A DNA stretch of 14,619 nt from Veillonellaceae bacterium UBA5809. Lineage in GTDB: Bacteria > Bacillota > Negativicutes > Veillonellales > Dialisteraceae. Made by a program: the position numbers and the translations under genes. The notes under the pieces were generated by a model, which worked only from the letters and a program-made list of their open reading frames with translations, had not been told where the DNA came from and made no database searches. Of this stretch, positions 7,470-14,619 are shown piece after piece. Location: the NCBI GenBank assembly GCA_002417965.1, contig DIDD01000022.1:11185-25803 (forward strand). Direction: 5' to 3'. Every line of letters starts with the position of its first letter. Position 1 is the stretch's first letter.

Positions 7470-9667
7470 TGGCAAATAAAAATCCGGATTTCACTCAAAT
7501 CGGCCTCGGAGACCATCCTGCGTGCTCTTATGAAGAATGGAAGAAAAATCTTGAGGCCGCTGCCGGTGATAAATATGACGCGCTCTATGACACGACGCTC
7601 GAACGAATCCCGGTAAAACCGCTTTATACGCATGAGGAATACGATACCTGCCACCACCTTGACTTTGTGGCCGGCATTCCGCCTTTTCTCCGCGGACCCT
7701 ATGCGACCATGTATGTCTTCCGCCCCTGGACAGTCCGTCAGTATGCCGGATTCTCCACAGCAGAAGAATCCAATGCATTCTACCGCAGGAACCTGGCTGC
7801 CGGTCAGAAAGGTCTGTCCATTGCATTTGACCTGCCGACGCACCGCGGCTATGACTCGGACAATCCCCGTGTTATCGGCGATGTGGGAAAAGCAGGCGTG
7901 GCGGTAGACTCCATGCTCGATATGAACATTCTGTTCGCAGGAATTCCCCTGGACCAGATGTCTGTATCCATGACGATGAACGGCGCCGTTCTTCCGATTC
8001 TGTCATTCTTCATCTGCGCCGGAGAAGAACAGGGCGTGGACAAGAAAATACTGGCAGGTACGATCCAGAACGACATTCTGAAGGAATTCATGGTGCGTAA
8101 CACCTATATCTATCCGCCGGCCATGTCCATGCGTATCATTGGTGATATTTTTGAATACACCACCAACTACATGCCGAAATTCAACAGCATTTCCATTTCC
8201 GGCTACCACATTCAGGAATGCGGGGCTACCTGCGATCTGGAACTGGGCTATACACTGGCTGACGGCATGGAATATATCCGTACCGGTGAAGCAGCGGGAC
8301 TGGCTGTGGATGCCTTTGCAAAACGGCTGTCCTTCTTCTGGGATATGGGCAAAAACTACTTCATGGAAGTGGCCAAAATGAGAGCAGCCCGTGTGCTCTG
8401 GGCAAAAATTCTGAAAGGATTCGGCGCGGAAAACCCGAAATCCATGGCACTCCGCACGCACTGCCAGACATCAGGCTGGTCACTGACGGAGCAGGATCCG
8501 TTCAATAACATTGCCCGTACCTGTATGGAAGCCATGTCAGCGGCGCTGGGCCATACCCAGTCCCTGCACACCAACGCGCTGGACGAGGCCATTGCTCTGC
8601 CTACAGACTTCTCTGCCCGGCTGGCCCGCAACACACAGCTGTACATTCAGGATGAAACACGGGTCTGCAAAATTATCGATCCCTGGGGCGGTTCCTACTA
8701 CATGGAATATCTCACCAATGAAATTATCCGCCGTGCCTGGGCGCATATCCAGGAAGTCGAATCCCTGGGCGGCATGGCAAAAGCCATTGCCACAGGCCTT
8801 CCGAAGATGCGTATTGAAGAATGCGCCGCCCGCCGTCAGGCTGATATCGACAGCGGAAAAGAGACCATCGTGGGACTGAACAAATACCGCCTGGCCAAGG
8901 AAGATCCGCTGAACGTACTGTCCATCGACAATACAGCCGTCAGAAACGCGCAGATCAAACGTCTGGAAAAACTCAGATCTGAGCGGGACAACGACAAAGT
9001 GAAATCTGATCTGGAAGCCATTACCAAGGCGGCAGAAAGCAGAGAGAACGGGAACCTTCTTGAACTCGCTGTACAGGCGGCCCATGACAGGGCCTCCCTG
9101 GGAGAAATCTCAGATGCTGTGGAAAAAGTGTCAGGCCGTTTCAATGCGACCATTCATACCGTATCCGGTGTATATTCCAGTGAATTTGACGATTCAAAAG
9201 AATTGAATCAGGCAAAAGCGCTGGCTGATGAATTTGAACATATTGAAGGACGTCGTCCCCGTATCTTCCTGGCCAAAATGGGTCAGGACGGACATGACCG
9301 CGGACAAAAAGTACTGGCTACCTCCTTCGCAGACATGGGCTGGGACGTGGACGTGGGTCCCCTGTTCCAGACGCCGGAAGAAACTGCCCAGGATGCAGTA
9401 GACAACGACGTTCATATGGTTGGCTTTTCCTCTTTGGCTGCCGGACACAAGACACTGCTTCCGGCATTGGTGGAAGAACTGAAGAAACATGGCCGCAGTG
9501 ATATTCTGGTCTGCATCGGAGGCGTTATTCCGCCGCAGGACTATGATTTCCTGTATGAGCACGGCGCAGCGGCCATCTTCGGACCGGGCACCAATATTCC
9601 CAAGTGCTGCATTAAACTGCTGCAGATGCTGGTAGACCGGGCCAAAGCGGAAGCCAGGGAAGGTTAA
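7469..9667 (+). CDS. mutB: Methylmalonyl-CoA mutase large (alpha, catalytic) subunit
   Basis: The 732-residue catalytic subunit of adenosylcobalamin-dependent methylmalonyl-CoA mutase is close in sequence to the Propionibacterium enzyme as I remember it. Active-site residues follow a constant offset from that enzyme: Y92 (Y89), R210 (R207), Y246 (Y243) and H247 (H244). The cofactor domain (about 595-732) contains G-Q-D-G-H-D-R-G with D607, H609 and G612 forming D-x-H-x-x-G; H609 would be the lower cobalt ligand. F-S-S-L-A-A-G-H and G-G-V-I-P-P-Q-D complete the B12-binding fold. In a succinate/propionate fermenter it would feed methylmalonyl-CoA to epimerase and decarboxylase, neither of which is in this window. 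AAAGGGA near 7452 serves the ATG. Length and motifs are complete, with no sign of damage. Confidence 0.97.
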   Translation: MANKNPDFTQIGLGDHPACSYEEWKKNLEAAAGDKYDALYDTTLERIPVKPLYTHEEYDTCHHLDFVAGIPPFLRGPYATMYVFRPWTVRQYAGFSTAEESNAFYRRNLAAGQKGLSIAFDLPTHRGYDSDNPRVIGDVGKAGVAVDSMLDMNILFAGIPLDQMSVSMTMNGAVLPILSFFICAGEEQGVDKKILAGTIQNDILKEFMVRNTYIYPPAMSMRIIGDIFEYTTNYMPKFNSISISGYHIQECGATCDLELGYTLADGMEYIRTGEAAGLAVDAFAKRLSFFWDMGKNYFMEVAKMRAARVLWAKILKGFGAENPKSMALRTHCQTSGWSLTEQDPFNNIARTCMEAMSAALGHTQSLHTNALDEAIALPTDFSARLARNTQLYIQDETRVCKIIDPWGGSYYMEYLTNEIIRRAWAHIQEVESLGGMAKAIATGLPKMRIEECAARRQADIDSGKETIVGLNKYRLAKEDPLNVLSIDNTAVRNAQIKRLEKLRSERDNDKVKSDLEAITKAAESRENGNLLELAVQAAHDRASLGEISDAVEKVSGRFNATIHTVSGVYSSEFDDSKELNQAKALADEFEHIEGRRPRIFLAKMGQDGHDRGQKVLATSFADMGWDVDVGPLFQTPEETAQDAVDNDVHMVGFSSLAAGHKTLLPALVEELKKHGRSDILVCIGGVIPPQDYDFLYEHGAAAIFGPGTNIPKCCIKLLQMLVDRAKAEAREG

Positions 9668-9677
9668 GGTAAAGACT

Positions 9678-10847
9678 ATGCCTGAACATGATGATACCTT
9701 GCGTCCGAGCTGGGTCCCGGAAGAAAAAGATTCCCATTTCGCCTGTTCCGTTATGCGGGGAATTGATACCGCAGCCAACAGCATCACTGACAACAAGGAG
9801 TATTCCGATGTAGCCATCAAAAAGATGCCTCTTCGGAAGAAACTGTCAGTGGAAGACTATGTGGAGGGAGTCTCCCGGGGGGACAGAATGGTCCTCGCAC
9901 AGGCAATCACACTCATTGAAAGCAATGCACCAAAAGACTTTGACCGTGCGCAGAGGGTCCTCCAGGCCCTTCTGCCCCGTACGGGCAAGGCTCTCCGTAT
10001 AGGTATCACAGGAGTGCCCGGTGCAGGGAAAAGTACCTTTATTGAAGCTTTCGGACAGATGCTCTGCCGGCAGGGCTGCCATGTGGCAGTCCTGGCGGTG
10101 GATCCCACCAGCTCCATTACAGGCGGGTCCATACTGGGAGATAAAACCCGGATGCAGATGCTGTCCAGAGAGCCGAACTGTTTTATCCGTCCGTCACCCT
10201 CCAAAGGAACACTGGGAGGAGTTGCCAGAAAAAGCCGTGAAACCATGCTTCTGTGTGAAGCATCGGGGTGCGATGTCATCTTGGTGGAAACGGTCGGCGT
10301 AGGACAGTCTGAAACAACGGTACGGTCCATGGTGGACTTTTTCATGCTGATTGTGTTGACCGGTGCGGGCGATGATCTTCAGGGCATTAAGAAGGGCATC
10401 ATGGAACTGGCTGACGCCATTGTAGTGAACAAAGCAGATGGAGACAACCTGGAAAGAGCCAAAGTGGCGCAGGGAGAATACGAACGGATGACAGAGTTCA
10501 TCCGTCCTGCCACAGAAGGCTGGAAGACCCATGCCTACCGCTGCTCGGCTTTGAAAAAAACAGGACTTCTTGAACTTTGGGCAGTCATCCGTGAATTCGA
10601 GAAAACAACCAAAGCCTCCGGCGTCTTTAAAAACCGCCGCCAGGACCAGGTTCTTTCATGGGTACACAGCATGATTGACGAACATCTGCATAACCTCTTC
10701 TTTAATGATCCGATTATTATGGGGCGTATGCCGGACGTACGGAACGCTGTTTTGGATGGACGCATTTCACCCAGCCAGGCGGTTACCGAGCTTATCCGGG
10801 CCTTCGATATGGATCGGGCGGCCATGCATCATCTGAATGGGAAATAA
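9678..10847 (+). CDS. meaB: MeaB/ArgK-type G-protein chaperone of methylmalonyl-CoA mutase
   Basis: This 389-residue GTPase of the MeaB/ArgK (human MMAA) family loads adenosylcobalamin into the mutase and protects it during turnover. Motifs are the P-loop G-V-P-G-A-G-K-S-T (112-120), V-D-P-T-S-S-I-T-G-G-S-I-L-G-D-K-T-R-M (141-159), V-E-T-V-G-V-G-Q-S-E (203-212) with the glutamate of the Walker B region, and N-K-A-D (251-254) for guanine specificity. The C-terminal dimerisation arm follows to 389. It starts 10 nt after the mutB stop, with AAGG 8-9 nt before ATG 9678. The first 50 or so residues are polar and precede the usual helical N-terminus, so the protein is longer than typical members (about 330). 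A later ATG, such as that at residue 50 (M-P-L-R-K-K), is possible but I see no better ribosome site. It was once misnamed an arginine/ornithine transport kinase. Last gene of the mut operon. Confidence 0.95.
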   Translation: MPEHDDTLRPSWVPEEKDSHFACSVMRGIDTAANSITDNKEYSDVAIKKMPLRKKLSVEDYVEGVSRGDRMVLAQAITLIESNAPKDFDRAQRVLQALLPRTGKALRIGITGVPGAGKSTFIEAFGQMLCRQGCHVAVLAVDPTSSITGGSILGDKTRMQMLSREPNCFIRPSPSKGTLGGVARKSRETMLLCEASGCDVILVETVGVGQSETTVRSMVDFFMLIVLTGAGDDLQGIKKGIMELADAIVVNKADGDNLERAKVAQGEYERMTEFIRPATEGWKTHAYRCSALKKTGLLELWAVIREFEKTTKASGVFKNRRQDQVLSWVHSMIDEHLHNLFFNDPIIMGRMPDVRNAVLDGRISPSQAVTELIRAFDMDRAAMHHLNGK

Positions 10848-10872
10848 CGGCTCTGAAACGGACCGGAACACC

Positions 10873-10888
10873 AGACAGATGGCTGTCT
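10873..10888 (+). other. Small hairpin after meaB, no T-tract
   Basis: AGACAG (10873-10878) pairs perfectly with CTGTCT (10883-10888) around a 4-nt ATGG loop, 26 nt after the meaB stop and just before the main terminator. Neither strand has a T run after it, so it is not itself a terminator. It might stabilise the 3' end of the mut mRNA or be chance. Confidence 0.4.
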
Positions 10889-10903
10889 AAACATAACAAA
10901 AGA

Positions 10904-10945
10904 AGCAGCAAAAAAAGACGGAGCGATCCGTCTTTTTTTGCTGCT
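10904..10945. terminator. Strong bidirectional intrinsic terminator between converging genes
   Basis: A perfect 19-bp inverted repeat spans 10904-10922 and 10927-10945 with a 4-nt GCGA loop. At its centre GACGGA/TCCGTC is flanked by seven A on the left and seven T on the right. Read on either strand it is therefore a GC-rich stem followed by a T run, serving both the mut operon (+) and the VTT-domain gene (-), whose stop lies 37 nt away. The outer AGCAGC/GCTGCT arms extend the stem. Confidence 0.92.
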
Positions 10946-10981
10946 GAATACGGGTTCAAACCAGGGATCCGGCCTATTGCA

Positions 10982-11692
10982 TTACGGTACAGAAGAATCC
11001 TTGCCCTTAGAAACCTTTTTGCGGTCAAAATACCAGAAAACTCCGTAAATAACAAGAGTCAGAACAACAATTACAGCCAGACGGAGGGGATTCTGACTGA
11101 TAGTCAGCGTATCGTGGCCGATCATGGCCTCAATAGCCGTGGAAGGAAATTTGCCCAGCAGAGAAGAAACCGTATAATCTATAAATCCCATGCGGCTGAC
11201 AGCGCCCAATGCATTCAGGATACCTGAAGGGAAATAAGGAATAGTACGGGCAATGAGCATAATTTTAAACCCTTCTTTTCCGCTCAGCTGATCGATCTTC
11301 TGAAGATAACGGCTTTTAGCGATCAACTTTTCTGCCGAAGAGCGAAGAATACTCCGAAGAACCAGGAAACTGATGGCGACACCCACAGTTTCCCCAATCC
11401 AGGAAATCAGAATACCCGGCACAATGCCGAAAATGAGTGCATTGGCAGTTGAAAAAATAATAGCGGGAAGAAACCCCAGGGCATTGACGATGACCACCAG
11501 CCAGAAACTGAAGAACATGGCCCAATCACCGTAAGAACGGATGTACATGGCAATTTCATGGATATTTCCGCTCAGCAGCACATGCCACAACTGGGGGAAA
11601 AACGCAGGATTCAGCACATGAATCATCACGATCAGAAGGATCAGCGCCAGAGACAGGACTGCTTTGACAATCCACTCACGTGTATTTTTCAT
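10982..11692 (-). CDS. TVP38/TMEM64 (VTT-domain, DedA-like superfamily) membrane protein
   Basis: A 236-residue inner-membrane protein. After an N-terminal helix (about 9-28) comes the VTT domain with the F-L-P-A-I-I-F-S-T-A-N-A-L-I-F-G re-entrant stretch (74-89), the G-x-x-x-S-W-I-G-E-x-x-G segment (93-104), and the family hallmark A-R-T-I-P-Y-F-P-S-G-I-L-N-A-L-G (148-163). A final helix (about 203-220) ends in a basic tail, F-D-R-K-K. VTT proteins include lipid scramblases and DedA-type transporters. Some DedA members recycle undecaprenyl phosphate, but TVP38-type members in bacteria have no settled substrate, so none is named here. The start is supported by GGAGG 6 nt upstream of ATG 11692. 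It has its own candidate promoter, and its ribosome site can be folded away (listed separately). Transcription ends at the shared terminator. Confidence 0.88.
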   Translation of the reverse strand: MKNTREWIVKAVLSLALILLIVMIHVLNPAFFPQLWHVLLSGNIHEIAMYIRSYGDWAMFFSFWLVVIVNALGFLPAIIFSTANALIFGIVPGILISWIGETVGVAISFLVLRSILRSSAEKLIAKSRYLQKIDQLSGKEGFKIMLIARTIPYFPSGILNALGAVSRMGFIDYTVSSLLGKFPSTAIEAMIGHDTLTISQNPLRLAVIVVLTLVIYGVFWYFDRKKVSKGKDSSVP

Positions 11693-11698
11693 AAAATG

Positions 11699-11735
11699 CC
11701 TCCGCCGGAGAAAAATCGCAGCTTCTTTATCCGGC
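11699..11735 (-). promoter_or_regulatory. Leader hairpins around the ribosome site of the VTT gene
   Basis: On the minus strand, the ribosome site GGAGG (11703-11699) can pair through GGAG with CTCC at 11710-11707 around a 3-nt loop. Alternatively, GCCGGA (11735-11730) can pair with TCCGGC (11709-11704), 6 bp, leaving GGAGG free at the foot of the stem. The two folds share bases and exclude each other. This could control translation, but both stems are short and the idea rests on inspection only. Confidence 0.35.
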
Positions 11736-11740
11736 TATAG

Positions 11741-11770
11741 AAATAAAAACAGGTGAAATGCCTGCTTTTT
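11741..11770 (-). terminator. Possible weak intrinsic terminator after the UDG-like gene
   Basis: On the minus strand GCAGG, a 7-nt loop, CCTG and then TTTTTATTT form a short hairpin with a T run, strengthened by flanking A/T pairs across a one-base bulge. It lies about 45 nt after the stop of the UDG-like gene. The candidate promoter of the VTT gene lies just upstream of it, so the hairpin would also fall at the very 5' end of that transcript. Confidence 0.4.
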
Positions 11771-11771
11771 C

Positions 11772-11801
11772 ATCATAAATCTTTTACCTCATATATTTCA
11801 A
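11772..11801 (-). promoter_or_regulatory. Candidate sigma-70 promoter of the VTT-domain gene
   Basis: On the minus strand TTGAAA (11801-11796) and TATGAT (11777-11772) are separated by 18 bp, between the UDG-like stop and the VTT start. Transcription would start near 11765, leaving a leader of about 70 nt that contains the hairpins described nearby. Confidence 0.5.
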
Positions 11802-11813
11802 GTGAATTGAAAG

Positions 11814-12539
11814 CTAACGCAGATAAAGACCGTGCTGCTGCAGCGCATCAAAAAGACCTTCACGAAAAAGTGTAGTGCCGCCATTGGCGGGATGACGCAG
11901 CGGGATTGATGCATACCCGGCAGACTGCAGCGTTTCCGCACTTTTCCGGCCCACTGCGAGAATAGGCATAGGACCGGTGAGCTCCAGAAGACGGCGGGTA
12001 TACATCAGGCCGTTTTTCAGTTCATCCGGCGTCGGTGTGCGGTTTGTCATCATCTGATTTGAATGATGGGGATGAAACGGGAAAATATTCCAGAGAATAA
12101 AATCATTAGGATCAAGACCGGCATCCAGAACAGCCTTCCAAACCACGGTATCGGTTGGTTCATTAAACCCCTTGAGACGCTGTGTCATTTTGGGAATAAA
12201 AGGACTGGAAGAACGGCTTGTACGCCGGCCGGGAGCGCCGATGACCATTTTTGACGTTACCAGAGGATGCTGATTCAGCATCATGCGCTCGCAGGTCATG
12301 GCGATGCCCGTGAAACGTCCGCCCTGATAACCGCAGGCCTCTGCCACCAGCAGAATCCGGGCGTTGTCGAGACGGCGCGAAAGATACCGCTCCAACTGGG
12401 CTTTCCGTATAGAACGGGCATAAGCCACATCATAATCAGGATCAAAATCGGCCCATGGATTAAAAACATCCGCACTGTGATAAGTCGTGAGTGACTGGAC
12501 AAAAAGTTTGATTTTATGCATCTGCTTAAAATAATTCAT
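11814..12539 (-). CDS. Uracil-DNA glycosylase superfamily protein
   Basis: This 241-residue soluble protein has the landmarks of the uracil-DNA glycosylase fold: L-L-V-A-E-A-C-G-Y-Q-G-G-R-F-T-G (63-78), matching the family's G-E-A-P-G-x-x-G-x-x-F-T-G, then F-I-L-W-N-I-F-P-F-H-P (147-157), and L-A-V-G-R-K-S (194-200) followed by R-H-P-A-N-G-G (215-221), with H216 in the catalytic H-P-S position. The four iron-sulphur cysteines of family 4/5 enzymes are not present. It would remove uracil or another damaged base, but the substrate cannot be told from sequence. The ATG overlaps the stop of the upstream membrane glycosyltransferase gene (ATGA) and has only a weak GGTG ribosome-like site, so translation is probably coupled. 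An internal ATG at residue 7 is an alternative start. A DNA-repair-like gene here is unexpected. Confidence 0.8.
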   Translation of the reverse strand: MNYFKQMHKIKLFVQSLTTYHSADVFNPWADFDPDYDVAYARSIRKAQLERYLSRRLDNARILLVAEACGYQGGRFTGIAMTCERMMLNQHPLVTSKMVIGAPGRRTSRSSSPFIPKMTQRLKGFNEPTDTVVWKAVLDAGLDPNDFILWNIFPFHPHHSNQMMTNRTPTPDELKNGLMYTRRLLELTGPMPILAVGRKSAETLQSAGYASIPLRHPANGGTTLFREGLFDALQQHGLYLR

Positions 12540-14170
12540 TCATTTTTCACCATCTGATAAATAGAACCGTCAGTGAACTGATCGGTTTTCACAAACAGGG
12601 AACGATAACTCCAGCATTCAAATAATTTCTCATTGCCCCGTGATACATAGAGATATACCGGTGCCGAAACATGCGCCGTCTGGATCCATTCAGAATCTGA
12701 AACAGAAGGCATTACATATTTTTCATTCCACAAAGGACTGCGGTCCTCCGGCTGGGAAGACTGGGTCATGCTGAAAGCAGTGGGGAGGAGCCGTACAGCT
12801 GTTTCCCCCGTATAATACGTATAAGAAGTTTCATAATCCTTGTAAAAATAATGAAGCCCGGGTTTTGACAAAAATACCGGAGCCATATCCACAGATGAAC
12901 GGAGATGCATGAAAGAAGGAAATCCCTCGGCAATCAGGCAGACGGATATGGCGGCGGCAGACAGAGCAGTCAGCCGTGCAGTCTGGATCAGACTGCCCTT
13001 CCGCAGCCACCAGAGCAGGCGGAAAACCGTATAAGCGGCTATGGCGTAAAAAAATTCCCAATTTCCGTCAGGAAAACGGAACGTGGCAGCAGTCCACACA
13101 GCCATCATAAGCACTGCGGGGACCGTAAGAAGAACAGTCTCCCGCCGGCGTGGCTCCGTTCCCTCTGTCAGCCGGCAGAGAGACAGAGCGCCCAGAACAG
13201 CAGCAGGAGCCAGAGTGATATACGTATACGTCACATACTTGGTAGCCATGACCGTATAAAAAAATACTGTGCCCCAGCACCATACCATCAGGAACAAAAA
13301 GAAAGGATCCCTGCTTTTAAAACGCACAGCCATTTCGCGGAAAACGACGCCCGTCCACGGAAGAAATGAAATGGGAAGAAGGAGAAGATAAAAATACCAT
13401 ACATCCTGCTCCGGATGCTCTGAAGAAGTGGCGCGCACAAAATTATGAAGGCCCAGAAACTCCTCCACAAACGGCATTCCGTGCACTGCATACATCGTAC
13501 CATACCAGGGCAGCGAAAGAACCAGAAAAAGCAAAATGCCCTGCCAGGGAAAACAACGGGGAATCCAGCGGGGAGACCTCATCACACCGCACCAAAGAAG
13601 GAGAAGCAGACCCGGGAGAACGAGCCCCACAGGCCCCTTTGTGAGACAGGCCAGAGCGGCTGCGCCGTAAGCGGCCGTCATATGCCTGCGGCTGTTCTCA
13701 TACAGTCCGATATAGGCGGAAAACAAAGTGGGCACAGTGAAAAGAAAGAGAAGGCTGTCTGTGATTACAGCATGGGAAATAACCCAATATTCCAGCATGG
13801 TGGCGAGCATAACTGCAGACCATAATGCAATGCGGTCATTTTTGACAATACGCCTGACATACCAGCATACAAGCGTGACCGAAGCGGCACCGCAGAGAGC
13901 TGCCGGAAAACGGACAGCAAAATCAGTCATGCCGAACAAAACATAAGAAAGAGAAATCATCCAATAAACCATGATCGGTTTATCATACCAGAAAATTCCA
14001 TAGATCTGGGGGGAAATCCAATTCCCTGAGCGGACCATTTCCTGGGCGGTCAGTGCATAATTAGATTCTACCGGATCAGTGACGGGCAGCCATTGATTAC
14101 CCCATGTAAAAAACAACAGAGAAAACAGGAAAAGAAAAAAATAATTCTTCCGTGACAGAGTCAGTTTCAC
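12536..14170 (-). CDS. ArnT/PMT-like GT-C membrane glycosyltransferase (GT39/GT83 type)
   Basis: The product is a 544-residue polytopic protein. After the first helix comes T-D-P-V-E-S-N-Y-A-L-T-A-Q-E-M (31-45), the first outer loop of the ArnT/PMT superfamily with acidic residues D32 and E35, then G-N-W-I-S-P-Q-I (49-56) and W-Y-D-K-P-I-M-V-Y-W (61-70), the family's K-P motif with K64. About ten to twelve helices follow to about residue 420, then a soluble C-terminal domain on the outer side. Such enzymes take a sugar from a polyprenyl-phosphate carrier and attach it to lipid A, other glycans or proteins; the donor here is unknown. The start is GTG at 14170 (minus strand), with AAAGGAG 8 nt before it, overlapping the upstream stop by 4 nt (GTGA). 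It overlaps the UDG-like gene downstream in the same way. It may share the carrier-lipid pool with the GtrB-like enzyme at 3389-4330. Confidence 0.88.
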   Translation of the reverse strand: MKLTLSRKNYFFLFLFSLLFFTWGNQWLPVTDPVESNYALTAQEMVRSGNWISPQIYGIFWYDKPIMVYWMISLSYVLFGMTDFAVRFPAALCGAASVTLVCWYVRRIVKNDRIALWSAVMLATMLEYWVISHAVITDSLLFLFTVPTLFSAYIGLYENSRRHMTAAYGAAALACLTKGPVGLVLPGLLLLLWCGVMRSPRWIPRCFPWQGILLFLVLSLPWYGTMYAVHGMPFVEEFLGLHNFVRATSSEHPEQDVWYFYLLLLPISFLPWTGVVFREMAVRFKSRDPFFLFLMVWCWGTVFFYTVMATKYVTYTYITLAPAAVLGALSLCRLTEGTEPRRRETVLLTVPAVLMMAVWTAATFRFPDGNWEFFYAIAAYTVFRLLWWLRKGSLIQTARLTALSAAAISVCLIAEGFPSFMHLRSSVDMAPVFLSKPGLHYFYKDYETSYTYYTGETAVRLLPTAFSMTQSSQPEDRSPLWNEKYVMPSVSDSEWIQTAHVSAPVYLYVSRGNEKLFECWSYRSLFVKTDQFTDGSIYQMVKNE

Positions 14171-14619
14171 TGGGAAGCTCCTTTCTCCTTAAGAAAAAAA
14201 GCACCGGTATCCGTTTCCCAGAGAAGAGTCCAGGACGCAGAATTTCTTTCAGGCCAGCGGTCATATAACTTTTTCTGGATCAGAATATAAGCGCGGCCGG
14301 GAAGACGGTCAGAACCGGCCAGAGGCGGCATGGGAAGACCGTAAATATCCGTATAAAAAGCAGAAGCAGGACGGTAGAAAGGATCTATATAAAGCGGAAT
14401 TGACGGGTCTTTTTCAGTCATCTCCATATGCCGTACAATTCTCTCGGAAGTAAAGCTTTTTGTGACCGGAACAGAATACAACGTATATACAGAAGCAATA
14501 AAACCAACCATCATAATGCACTGCAGGGCCATCATGAAACTCCGATGCCCCTTGACCCATAAATAAGCGGCAGCGGGTCCTTCCAGACAGAGAAAAGCCG
14601 CCGATCCGTACTGCACGGC
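14167..14619 (-). CDS. C-terminal part of a membrane protein, probably a second GT-C glycosyltransferase (cut by window edge)
   Basis: The frame is open to the right edge, so only the last 150 or so residues are seen. They show one helix before W-V-K-G-H-R, a second helix (M-M-A-L-Q-C-I-M-M-V-G-F), and then a soluble tail of about 100 residues with Y-R-P-A-S-A-F-Y-T-D-I-Y-G and G-R-A-Y-I-L-I-Q-K-K. The end of the downstream ArnT-like protein has the same plan: last helix, a Y-Y-T-G-like patch, a Y-L-Y-V strand, and a short W and aromatic ending. It is therefore likely a paralog, though no catalytic motif is in view. It joins the next gene by a 4-nt GTGA overlap. Confidence 0.6.
   Translation of the reverse strand, partial: AVQYGSAAFLCLEGPAAAYLWVKGHRSFMMALQCIMMVGFIASVYTLYSVPVTKSFTSERIVRHMEMTEKDPSIPLYIDPFYRPASAFYTDIYGLPMPPLAGSDRLPGRAYILIQKKLYDRWPERNSASWTLLWETDTGAFFLKEKGASQ

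Noticed and set aside
9194..9820. Minus-strand open frame of about 208 codons across the mutB-meaB junction
   Set aside because: It is a shadow of two real genes, with no ribosome site or recognisable motif.
1..14619. Mobile elements, CRISPR arrays, tRNA or rRNA genes, phage or defence genes
   Set aside because: No transposase, integrase, regular repeat-spacer pattern or RNA-gene landmark was seen on either strand.

Overview
The window reads like chromosomal DNA of an anaerobic, diderm Firmicute of the Negativicutes (a Dialister-like or Veillonella-like succinate/propionate organism). This placement is an inference. It rests on a cobalamin-controlled methylmalonyl-CoA mutase operon (mutA-mutB-meaB) lying next to envelope-glycan genes built on polyprenyl-phosphate sugars. 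No mobile element, CRISPR array, rRNA or tRNA was recognised.

Region 1 (1-4713, + strand) is a tightly packed four-gene operon. Two tandem paralogous polytopic membrane proteins (73-1785 and 1782-3371) are followed by a GtrB/DPM1-like family 2 glycosyltransferase with two C-terminal membrane helices (3389-4330) and a GtrA-like flippase candidate (4327-4713). The set resembles the three-part Gtr glycan-decorating cassettes, with the sugar-transferring membrane protein present twice. The GT2 enzyme would load a sugar on undecaprenyl phosphate, GtrA would help it cross the membrane, and the two large proteins would transfer it on the outer face.

Region 2 (4714-5237) is the control region of the mutase operon. 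It holds an AT-rich stretch, a 10-bp direct repeat spaced 31 bp, a strong sigma-70-type promoter (4865-4893), a cobalamin riboswitch whose outer stem can be traced by pairing (about 4918-5077), an intrinsic terminator (5128-5156) with competing upstream pairings, and a good Shine-Dalgarno sequence before mutA.

Region 3 (5238-10847, + strand) encodes the small and large subunits of adenosylcobalamin-dependent methylmalonyl-CoA mutase and the G-protein chaperone MeaB. The large subunit keeps the cobalamin-binding D-x-H-x-x-G motif. The small subunit has lost it. The operon ends at a strong, symmetric terminator (10904-10945) that also serves the converging minus-strand gene.

Region 4 (10982-14619, - strand) holds a TVP38/TMEM64 (VTT-domain) membrane protein with its own promoter and a structured leader. 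Upstream of it lies a coupled run of three genes: the C-terminal end of a gene cut by the window edge, an ArnT/PMT-like GT-C membrane glycosyltransferase, and a uracil-DNA-glycosylase-superfamily protein. These overlap by 4 nt at each junction.

The most interesting points are the cobalamin riboswitch in front of a cobalamin-dependent enzyme (its sign is not obvious), the phased repeat abutting the promoter, the duplicated putative Gtr-type transferase, and the coupling of a DNA-repair-like gene to an envelope glycosyltransferase.
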